Source of the DNA: an uncultured Selenomonadales bacterium | Lineage (GTDB): Bacteria > Bacillota > Negativicutes > Selenomonadales > Selenomonadaceae | Reading direction: 5' to 3' | DNA: 64,000 bases | Assembly (NCBI GenBank): GCA_947304355.1 | Contig: CAMZAX010000005.1 | Location: 1-64,000 of the forward strand | Part shown: positions 32,067 to 39,491 of the stretch, one piece after another | Layout: each line of letters starts with the position of its first letter | How positions within the stretch are numbered: position 1 is the stretch's first letter | The notes under the pieces: generated by a model | Database searches by the model: none | The model's input: the letters and a program-made list of their open reading frames with translations, nothing else | Told to the model about the DNA's origin: nothing | Program-made: the position numbers and the translations under genes

Positions 32067-34316
32067 TTGAAACTTTACATAGCCGAAAAGCCGTCGATGG
32101 CGCGCGAACTTGCCGCCTGCCTGCAAGTCAAAGGCAACGGCAAAGGTTTCATACTTACGGCGGGCGGCGTCGTGACGTGGCTCGTCGGTCACGTGTTGGA
32201 GCCCGTTAAGCCCGAAGCTTACGACCCGAAGTATAAAACGTGGCGCGCCGAAGATTTGCCGATTGTCCCGCGCCAATGGAAACTTCAAGTCAATCCGTCG
32301 ACGGCGGAGCAGTTTCAAATCGTCAAGACGCTGATTCGCCGCGCAGATGTTGATTTGATAATTCACGCCGGCGACCCCGATCGCGAAGGTCAGTTGCTCG
32401 TCGACGAAGTTCTTGATTACGTCGGCAACACCAAGCCCGTCAAGCGAATCCTGCTCAACGCGTTGGACGAAATAAGTATCCGCCGCGCCAATGACGCCCT
32501 GCGCGACAACGCCGAATTTTTCAACCTCAAGCAGTCCGCATTGGCACGCAGCCGCGCAGATTGGCTAATCGGCATGAATCTTTCGCGGGCGTACACGTTG
32601 GCAGCACGGCGGCTCGGTCACGATTTGGTTTTGCCAATCGGGCGCGTGAAGACTCCGACACTTGCGCTGGTTGTCCGCCGCGAACGCGAAATTGTGAACT
32701 TCAAGCCCGTCGACTTTTTCACGATACGGGTGACGTTCGCGCACCCCAACGGCGATTTCGTCGCGAAGTTCAAGCCGTCAAAGAAAATGCTCGACCTGTC
32801 CGCCTTCGACAGCGAGGGACGATTAATCGACAAAGCCTTCGCCGAGGTGCTGGTAAAAAAATTTTCGACCGCGCCGCGCGACGGAAAAATCTCCGTGTAC
32901 AAGACGACCGAAAAAAAAGAATCGCAACCGTTGCCGTTCTCGTTGTCGACGTTGCAGGTGGCGGCGGGCAAGGCGTTCGGGTACACGCCCCAACAAGTCC
33001 TCGACGCCGCGCAGAGTCTTTACGAGAAAAAGCTTACGTCCTACCCGCGTTCCGATTGCGAATATTTGCCGACGGTTCAATTCAAGGACGCGCCGACAAT
33101 TTTAAGCAACCTGAAACGTTCGGGCAACGACGCCTTGCAAAAATTGTTCGCGCACGCCGACGCCGAGATTAAAAGCCGCGCTTGGAACGACAAAAAAATT
33201 TCCGCGCACCACGCCATCATCCCGACGCGCAAACCCTTGACGGTGAGCCTGACGACCGCCGAGTTCAACGTTTACAGCCTTATCGCCAAAAATTACGCCG
33301 TGCAATTCTATCCGCTGCACGTCTACGACGAAACCGTTGTCGAAGTCAAGTACAAAGGCGAGACGTTCACGGCGCGCGGCAAGGTCGTCAAGCAACCCGG
33401 TTGGCGCGAATTTTACGTTGCGCCGAAGGTCAAAGCCGACGACGAATCCGAAATCCTCCTGCCACAAATGCAGAAAGGCGACGGCGTTCAATACAAGTCA
33501 AGCGAACTCAAACAGGGCACCACGACGCCGCCCAAGCGTTTCACTTCGTCGAGCCTGGTGCAGGGCATGAAGGACATTCACAAGTACGTTAAAAATCCCG
33601 ACGCGAAAAAGCAACTCAAGGACGTTTACGGAATCGGCACCGAGGCGACGCGCGCCGCGATTATCGACGATTTGATTCGGCGCGGCTTCTTGAAGGTCGC
33701 GAAAAAAATTTTGCAACCGACCGCGCAGGCTTACCTGCTGATTGACGCGCTGCCCGACGCAATGACGTATCCCGACGCGACGGCGATTTGGGAAGACAAA
33801 TTGCACTCCATGAGCGCGGGCGACGGCACGCTTGAAGATTTTCTTGCGGGTCAAGTGCAGTTTACGAGCGAGCTTGTTACGGCGGCGACGACGGCGAAAT
33901 TTGCTTTGGCGGAAGGCGTTTTCAAGTGTCCGAAATGCGGCAGTGCAATGGTCAAGCGCAACGGCAAGAACGGCGCATTTTGGAGTTGCACGGGCTATCC
34001 TGAATGCAAGGCGACGTTCGACGACGTGAACGGTAAGCCCGATTTCGACGGCAAGCAACGCTCAGAGCGACTGATTAAAGACGGCGCGCCGACGTGTCCG
34101 AAATGCGGCAGTGCAATGGTCAAGCGCAACGGCAAGAACGGCGCATTTTGGGGCTGCGCGGCTTATCCGAAATGCCGTACGACTTTCGACGACAAGGACG
34201 GCAAGCCCGACTTCGACGGGAAAAAATTTCTGTTGCCAGCCCCGACCGTCGACACGCCCGCCGATTTCAATCCTGCTGACTTCGAGCCGATAATTTCTTC
34301 CGCCGATTACGATTGA
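32067..34316 (+). CDS. topB: DNA topoisomerase III with two C-terminal zinc-finger repeats
   Basis: Type IA topoisomerase that decatenates DNA through a transient single-strand break. 749 residues: TOPRIM domain (LYIAEKPSMARELA and IIHAGDPDREGQLLVDEVL), topoisomerase core with active Tyr in LYEKKLTSYPRSDCEYLP, and near residues 620-720 two CPKCGSAMVKRNGKNGAFW zinc ribbons. The DNA of the two ribbons is identical over 58 bp. TTG at 32067 is chosen because GAGGTGA lies 6 bases upstream; GTG at 32058 overlaps it. Confidence 0.94.
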   Translation: MKLYIAEKPSMARELAACLQVKGNGKGFILTAGGVVTWLVGHVLEPVKPEAYDPKYKTWRAEDLPIVPRQWKLQVNPSTAEQFQIVKTLIRRADVDLIIHAGDPDREGQLLVDEVLDYVGNTKPVKRILLNALDEISIRRANDALRDNAEFFNLKQSALARSRADWLIGMNLSRAYTLAARRLGHDLVLPIGRVKTPTLALVVRREREIVNFKPVDFFTIRVTFAHPNGDFVAKFKPSKKMLDLSAFDSEGRLIDKAFAEVLVKKFSTAPRDGKISVYKTTEKKESQPLPFSLSTLQVAAGKAFGYTPQQVLDAAQSLYEKKLTSYPRSDCEYLPTVQFKDAPTILSNLKRSGNDALQKLFAHADAEIKSRAWNDKKISAHHAIIPTRKPLTVSLTTAEFNVYSLIAKNYAVQFYPLHVYDETVVEVKYKGETFTARGKVVKQPGWREFYVAPKVKADDESEILLPQMQKGDGVQYKSSELKQGTTTPPKRFTSSSLVQGMKDIHKYVKNPDAKKQLKDVYGIGTEATRAAIIDDLIRRGFLKVAKKILQPTAQAYLLIDALPDAMTYPDATAIWEDKLHSMSAGDGTLEDFLAGQVQFTSELVTAATTAKFALAEGVFKCPKCGSAMVKRNGKNGAFWSCTGYPECKATFDDVNGKPDFDGKQRSERLIKDGAPTCPKCGSAMVKRNGKNGAFWGCAAYPKCRTTFDDKDGKPDFDGKKFLLPAPTVDTPADFNPADFEPIISSADYD
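33926..34151 (+). repeat. Direct repeat encoding duplicated zinc ribbons of TopB
   Basis: Bases 33926-33983 and 34094-34151 are identical, 168 bp apart (56 codons), indicating a recent in-frame duplication. Confidence 0.85.
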
Positions 34317-34326
34317 TAAAAAAATT

Positions 34327-34356
34327 GCCCCCCGCTCCGTTGCGAGGGGCTTTTTT
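34327..34356. terminator. Terminator between topB and the convergent coiled-coil gene
   Basis: Stem GCCCCCCGC/GCGAGGGGC with one mismatch, T-run on the plus side and A-run on the other, so usable in both directions. Confidence 0.7.
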
Positions 34357-34371
34357 GTTGCGAAGAAACAA

Positions 34372-34641
34372 TCACTTCATGAGCACTGCGACAACCATTG
34401 CTCCGACGCCGATTATTACCGTGATGAACATGTTGCGCACGTTGCTGTTTAGGCTCTGCCGAATTTCGCGCATGTCCTCATCTTGTCGGGCACGATCCGC
34501 TCGTACTTCGTTTTTGAAATCGCGTAATTCGCTTACGACCAAGTCAATTTTATCTGACAAGGCGTCTACCTTAGTTGCCACGACCGACACTTGCCTTTCC
34601 AAGTTCGTGACGCGTTCGTCGAGGTTGCTGTTGTCCGCCAT
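34372..34641 (-). CDS. Small coiled-coil protein with C-terminal membrane anchor (89 aa)
   Basis: Residues 1-65 form heptad-like helix (LDERVTNLERQVSVVATKV, VDALSDKIDLVVSELRDF); residues 70-88 (MFITVIIGVGAMVVAVLM) are one membrane helix. The layout resembles XhlA/holin-accessory proteins but no holin is near. AGGAGG precedes the ATG. It follows the superoxide reductase gene by 15 bases. A second protein of the same design is encoded at 41413-41727. Confidence 0.65.
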   Translation of the reverse strand: MADNSNLDERVTNLERQVSVVATKVDALSDKIDLVVSELRDFKNEVRADRARQDEDMREIRQSLNSNVRNMFITVIIGVGAMVVAVLMK

Positions 34642-34656
34642 GATAATCGCCTCCTG

Positions 34657-35037
34657 TCAGGCGATGTCCGCCTTCCACAGTCCGTGCAGGTTGCAGTACT
34701 CGTAGGCGGCAACGGGCTCGTCACCGTCCGCAACGACGAATTCGGCTTCGGGCTTGTCGTTCGCGCTCAGGTGCACGTATTGCCCGCCGCGTTTGGTCTG
34801 CAGGTAAATCCACTGAATCAAATGCGCGTCCGTCATTGGGTGCGCGACGCTGCCGACCTTGACGGAAATTTTTTTGCCGTTGACCGTCACTTGCGGGACG
34901 TGCTTTTCCTGCGCGGCGTCAGTGGTGTTCGCCGTCAAAAAGTTCATGGGTTTGCCGTCGCAAGAAATGTCTGTGCCTTTGCCGCCGATAACCATGATAA
35001 CCGATTTACGGTCTTCCGAAATCAACAGTCTGCTCAT
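34657..35037 (-). CDS. Superoxide reductase (desulfoferrodoxin-like), N-terminal iron site lost
   Basis: 126 residues. The C-terminal neelaredoxin domain is intact: EKHVPQVTV, VAHPMTDAHLIQWIYL and YCNLHGLWK supply the four His and one Cys ligands of the ferrous centre that reduces superoxide to peroxide. The first 40 residues correspond in layout to a desulforedoxin domain (ISCDGKPMNFLTANTTDAA), but only one Cys remains, so it cannot hold the second iron: a class III-like form. Protects anaerobes against oxygen. GGGAGG lies before the ATG. Confidence 0.85.
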   Translation of the reverse strand: MSRLLISEDRKSVIMVIGGKGTDISCDGKPMNFLTANTTDAAQEKHVPQVTVNGKKISVKVGSVAHPMTDAHLIQWIYLQTKRGGQYVHLSANDKPEAEFVVADGDEPVAAYEYCNLHGLWKADIA

Positions 35038-35094
35038 ACGAATCCCTCCCGGAAATTTTTTTCAGCTTAAAGCATTGGGCGTTGTTCGTCAAGC

Positions 35095-35123
35095 AAAAAG
35101 CCGTCCGATAAATTTTCGGACGG
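35095..35123 (-). terminator. Terminator of the RecQ/coiled-coil operon
   Basis: Perfect stem CCGTCCGA/TCGGACGG with T5 on the minus strand, downstream of the coiled-coil gene. Confidence 0.8.
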
Positions 35124-35127
35124 TGTT

Positions 35128-36087
35128 TCACTTTACGAATTGAATCAAGCAACTCAAGATGCCGAACCCGACAGCCGCAGTAGTTGCCGCTTTTATGTAA
35201 GACAGCACGGAGAGTTTTTCTTTCAGCGCGGCGACTTCGGCGGACAATTTTTTATTTTGCTCGTCCAGCCGGGTTATCAAAGAATTTTCAAGCTCGCGCC
35301 TGTGCAAGTCCGTCTTCCGCGACAATTCGTTAAGCAATGTTGCTTGATTCGCCGCCGAAGATTCAAGCGCGCCCTTCGCCAAGTCGATTTTGTTTGACAG
35401 CGCGGCAAGCAGGTTGTTGTAAGTTTCAAGATTTTTCGTGTTGTACTTGATGAGCAGGTTTTCCGTGTCCGCCAAAAATTTTTCTTGCGACGCCTTATGC
35501 AGTTTCATGAAGTCGTCAATTTCCTTGCAGGTCTTTTGCAATGCGGCATTGGTTTCGTTGAGCGGCGCGGCGATTCCGTCGAGTACTCGGCGTGCGTCCG
35601 CGACTATCTTTTCGTGCACGACGACAACCAGCTGTTCGCGCTCCTCCGTCTCGTGTTTCGCGAACGTTTCGAGAAGGGCTTTGGTGTCCGCCAAAAATTT
35701 TTCCTGCGAAGTTTTGTGCGCGGCGATAAGGGCGTCGAGTTTTTGAGCAGTTTCAGCTAACGCCGATTTGACGGGCGCAAGCGGGGTCGTCACGCCGTCG
35801 ATTATCTGCCGCGAATCAGCCGTTATCGTGTTGTGGATGTCGGTGACCAATTTTTGACGCGCCGCCGCCTCGTTAGCCGCGAATTTTGACAGTGCCGCGC
35901 AATCTTTTTCAAGTCCCGCTTTGAGTTCCGTCAGCCGCTTCATTGCGCCCTGAAAATCTTTGCCCGCATCCGAAAAGAGATCCGTCAAGTCGTCGATTTC
36001 CTTTATCAGCTCGTTTATCTTGGTCAGCTTGTCGACTTCGCGGTCAAAATTTTTCATTGACTGTTCAAGCCTTTCCGAATAGCCCAT
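35128..36087 (-). CDS. Coiled-coil protein with C-terminal membrane helix, partner of the RecQ fusion
   Basis: 319 residues, almost wholly helical. Two internal copies of a block (HKTSQEKFLADTKALLETF and HKASQEKFLADTENLLIKY) near residues 124 and 196 point to repeat duplication. The C-terminus (AATTAAVGFGILSCLIQFV) is a membrane anchor, so the long coil faces the cytoplasm. GGAGGC lies 8 bases before the ATG, inside the 3' end of the helicase gene; the two genes overlap by 23 bases and end at one terminator, so they form one unit. No family recognised. Confidence 0.7.
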   Translation of the reverse strand: MGYSERLEQSMKNFDREVDKLTKINELIKEIDDLTDLFSDAGKDFQGAMKRLTELKAGLEKDCAALSKFAANEAAARQKLVTDIHNTITADSRQIIDGVTTPLAPVKSALAETAQKLDALIAAHKTSQEKFLADTKALLETFAKHETEEREQLVVVVHEKIVADARRVLDGIAAPLNETNAALQKTCKEIDDFMKLHKASQEKFLADTENLLIKYNTKNLETYNNLLAALSNKIDLAKGALESSAANQATLLNELSRKTDLHRRELENSLITRLDEQNKKLSAEVAALKEKLSVLSYIKAATTAAVGFGILSCLIQFVK

Positions 36088-39000
36088 GCAAATTCGCCTC
36101 CAATGAATTTTTTATCTGCGCGGCGCAACCGTCGATTATAAGCGCAAGGGAATGCATGTCGTTCAATTCCTCGTGAACGCGCCGCAAAAGTTCGGGGTAA
36201 ATGTTCAGCAACGTCTCGCTGAGCATATTTTTTTCCGCCGCGCCGAAGTTTTTCGCCAAAGCAAAAGTTTCGTCGAGAATGTCATTTACCGCCGCGTCGG
36301 GAAGATTTTCCTTGACGCTCTCCAAACCGTCGGCAAGACGCCACTCGCCGTCGCTGCCCGCGTAATTCCCGCAAAGCAGCCGCAACATCCCGCACAGATA
36401 ATTCAAGCCCGTGTTGTTGCCGTAAGATTCAAGATAGCGCAACAGCGAAGTCAACAGCGGCTCGGCGTCGCCCGACTTCAAGACTTCAAACCAAAGCTTG
36501 TAATCCAGCGGCTGCTGAACGATGGCGTCGAACAAAACGGTTTTCTCGGTGTAACGGAAGAAATCATTTATCCGTTGCCGAAAAGCCTCGTCCGATACCT
36601 CCGCCGCGCAAAAGTCCAGCATATTCTTCGCCGACTGCAGGCGATTGTAAATTATCTCGTCGTTCGTCCACTCAATCAAAATCAAAAGCTGTGTCCGAAG
36701 GTCGTCGGGATTTTCCTGTGCGAGCCGAAAATATTTTTCGTAACGAGTATTCTTGCCGTCGAGCGAAAACTCTACGTCGTGTTTGTGAATGTATTTCAGC
36801 ATGGAGCTTTGCACGCGCGTCAAGTCGACGCCCGCATAATCGACGTACACTCTGCCGCTGTCCAAGTTGAAATATTCAATTGTCCAATCGCGTACAATCC
36901 CCAACAACGCGAGCTTATAGAGCGCGAATTGACGACTGCTCAAGGAAAAATTTTCGTCGGCGCGGTTGTCGAAGTCGAGAACTTTTATGTCGCCTTCCGA
37001 AGACGCTTTAAGCTCCGCAAGGATTTTCAAGATATTGTCGCATTCTTCGGCAGGCGGCACTTTGCCGAGATTCAAAAGATACAAGACCGTGCCCAAATCG
37101 CTGGTCAGTCGTCTGCAAAGTGTCTTGCGCTCGGCGACGCCGGTGTTCTTATTGAAGATTTCTTCGATTATCGCGGGCGCAACTTTTTCGGGCATGTGCA
37201 AAAGGTAGCAATACGATTTCGTCGATTTGTCACTGTCGCGACCTGCGCGCCCCGCCTCCTGATAGAATTCCTCAATCGACTTGGGCAACGACGCGTGAAT
37301 CGTGTACTTGATGTTCTCCTTGTCGATGCCCATGCCGAAAGCCGTGGTGCAAACCATCAAGCCCGAAAAATTTTTTTGCATGAAACGTTTTTGATTTTGT
37401 TCCTTGACTTCGGACGAAAGCCGCCCGTGATAAATTTCAACGTCCCCGTTCAGCTTTTCGGCGCGGAGCCAATTATACATAGTTACGCAGGCGGGTTTGT
37501 CTTTTGGGAAACCGGGATTGACCGTCTGGCAAAAAATCAGCCCGACACGATTTTTTTCGACGCCGCCCGCCGTGTAAGTCCCCTCGTTTTCGTGAATGAT
37601 TTTTAAAATCGCCGCGTTACGTGCGGGATTATTTGCAACCGTCAACCGCTTGAAAATCAATTCGTCTCTGTCCATCGACTGCAACGCTTTGATTCCGCTG
37701 CCGTCGTTGTCGAATTCGGCTTTCAGGTCTTCAAGGACGGCTTGCGAGGCGGTGGCGGTCAAGCCCAACAGGCAAGCACCCGCGCAATATTTTCTGAGCG
37801 TCGGGATAAGGCGCAAGTAAGAAACTCTGAAGTCGTGCCCCCACTCCGAAAGGCAATGCACCTCGTCGATAACCGCCGTCGAAAACTTCATCGTGGCGTT
37901 GATTTCGCCGAGTGCCTCTCTGAACGCCGCATTTTGAAGGCGTTCGGGCGAAACGACCATGAATTGATATTTGCCCGCCTTGAAGTCTCTGATAACCTTG
38001 GCGCGCGCGTCGCCGCTCACCGCGCTTGAAATGTAATCGACGCGCCGAATCCCCTTTGCCTCCATGACGCGCTTTTGGTCTTGCATGAGCGAAACCAGCG
38101 GGACAATCACGATACTCACGCCGGGCTGGAGCAACGCGGGCAGTTGGTAGCAAAGCGATTTGCCCGTACCCGTCGGCAAAATCCCGATCGTATCTGCGCG
38201 GCTCAAAACGTTTTTCAAAATGGGCATCTGTCCCGTGCGGAAGTCGTCGTGCCCGAAAAGATTTTTCAGCAGGAACTTAAGGGCGGCGGCGTCCTTGTGT
38301 TCGTCCTTCGCCGTGAATCGGTACTTAATCGGCTCGGCGGCGGCAAGGCGGAAATAATCTTTGTCGGGGAAATAATCCGTGCGGACGTAAAGCGCGTTCT
38401 TGGCGTTGAAATTTTTATCGGCGTCGGCAAAGCGACTGAACATGCAAAAATCCAGCGCAAGGGCAGTTTTGTCGTTCGGCGGAGAAATTTTCAGCGCGGG
38501 CAGTTTCAGCTTGACTTTGGCGAGTTGCGCGACGTTTTCAATCCACAGGCGCAAATCTTCGTAAGCCGCCTTCAACAGCTCGTCAAGAGTTGCAAGGTCG
38601 CTGTTCACAATTTTAATTTTGATTTGCCGCTTGTTCGGGTCGAGGACGCCGCTGTGCAGGCAAAACAAAATCGCCATCTGTAAACGCATGACAGCATCGT
38701 ATCGGACGCGCAAATCGTCGGGCGGGACATTCAGCGCGGCGCGATAAAGATTTATCGTTTCGTCGCGACGCAATCGATTGAGGAAAGACGCCATGACATT
38801 TTGGAAGCGCGGCGTTTCGTCGTAAATGTCCGCCGTCTTAAATCGCACGGCAGTTATTCCTTCGCGCCTTAAAGCGGCGTCGCGCAGACGGTCTTTTTGA
38901 ATCTGCGCGGGCGTATCGTGGCTTGCGCCGTCGATTTCGAAGACGCATTTCATTTGCGGAAAGTAAAAGTCAACCTGTTGCCCGTCGAAGCTCCTGTTCT

Positions 39001-39379
39001 GCGTCAAGATGTCGGCGAAGTCTGTTTCGGGCAAAATCAGATTGCGCACGAAGGAATATTCGCCCAAATACTTTTCAAGCAACTCGTTGTAAAAAGTCCG
39101 CGCAGGGTAATTGCCCGCCGCGTCGTCGCCCTTGATGTTGTTCCACGTGATTCGCGTGCCGTCGAGCAGACAAATTCTTTCGGCGGGCGGCGCGCCCAAT
39201 GCGGACTGCAAAAAAACGCTCGGCTTGGTGACGAAACTGCGCTGAAGAATATTTTGGACGACGCAAAAAATTTTCAATACATCGTTCGACGGAATTTTTG
39301 ATTGAGGCGGCGGCAAAGCTTTGACGATAAAATTTTCTTGCGTCCCGCCGTATGTCGCGCTGAATTTTTCTTGAGCCAT
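36065..39379 (-). CDS. DUF559 nuclease-like domain fused to a RecQ-type helicase (1104 aa)
   Basis: Residues about 90-200 are a DUF559/Vsr-like PD-(D/E)XK domain: FDGQQVDFYFPQMKCVFEID carries the D...ExD pattern, followed by GASHDTPAQ, KDRLRDAALRREG and VRFKTADIY. Residues about 375-720 are a RecQ helicase: GILPTGTGKSLCYQLPAL (Walker A), IDEVHCLSEWGHDFR (DEVH instead of DEAH), LLGLTATA and QEAGRAGRD. The last 380 residues are helical, with no HRDC domain evident. At over twice the size of housekeeping RecQ it is more like a defence or specialised repair protein. ATG at 39379 has GGGAG upstream. Confidence 0.85.
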   Translation of the reverse strand: MAQEKFSATYGGTQENFIVKALPPPQSKIPSNDVLKIFCVVQNILQRSFVTKPSVFLQSALGAPPAERICLLDGTRITWNNIKGDDAAGNYPARTFYNELLEKYLGEYSFVRNLILPETDFADILTQNRSFDGQQVDFYFPQMKCVFEIDGASHDTPAQIQKDRLRDAALRREGITAVRFKTADIYDETPRFQNVMASFLNRLRRDETINLYRAALNVPPDDLRVRYDAVMRLQMAILFCLHSGVLDPNKRQIKIKIVNSDLATLDELLKAAYEDLRLWIENVAQLAKVKLKLPALKISPPNDKTALALDFCMFSRFADADKNFNAKNALYVRTDYFPDKDYFRLAAAEPIKYRFTAKDEHKDAAALKFLLKNLFGHDDFRTGQMPILKNVLSRADTIGILPTGTGKSLCYQLPALLQPGVSIVIVPLVSLMQDQKRVMEAKGIRRVDYISSAVSGDARAKVIRDFKAGKYQFMVVSPERLQNAAFREALGEINATMKFSTAVIDEVHCLSEWGHDFRVSYLRLIPTLRKYCAGACLLGLTATASQAVLEDLKAEFDNDGSGIKALQSMDRDELIFKRLTVANNPARNAAILKIIHENEGTYTAGGVEKNRVGLIFCQTVNPGFPKDKPACVTMYNWLRAEKLNGDVEIYHGRLSSEVKEQNQKRFMQKNFSGLMVCTTAFGMGIDKENIKYTIHASLPKSIEEFYQEAGRAGRDSDKSTKSYCYLLHMPEKVAPAIIEEIFNKNTGVAERKTLCRRLTSDLGTVLYLLNLGKVPPAEECDNILKILAELKASSEGDIKVLDFDNRADENFSLSSRQFALYKLALLGIVRDWTIEYFNLDSGRVYVDYAGVDLTRVQSSMLKYIHKHDVEFSLDGKNTRYEKYFRLAQENPDDLRTQLLILIEWTNDEIIYNRLQSAKNMLDFCAAEVSDEAFRQRINDFFRYTEKTVLFDAIVQQPLDYKLWFEVLKSGDAEPLLTSLLRYLESYGNNTGLNYLCGMLRLLCGNYAGSDGEWRLADGLESVKENLPDAAVNDILDETFALAKNFGAAEKNMLSETLLNIYPELLRRVHEELNDMHSLALIIDGCAAQIKNSLEANLHGLFGKA

Positions 39380-39440
39380 TAAATTTCTCCCGAAAAACAT
39401 TTTGACGCCGATTGTAGCAAAATTTTTCCGCGCCGTCTAC

Positions 39441-39471
39441 AAAAAAAATCCCCGCTCGTTTTGAACGGGGA
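39441..39471 (-). terminator. Terminator of htpG
   Basis: Minus strand CCCCGTTC-loop-GAGCGGGG followed by T8. Confidence 0.75.
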
Positions 39472-39491
39472 CAACGTTATCGCACCGAAAT

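Noticed and set aside
36152-37606. 484-codon open frame on the plus strand opposite the RecQ fusion
   Set aside because: Antisense shadow of a recognisable helicase; no family features and no start signal.
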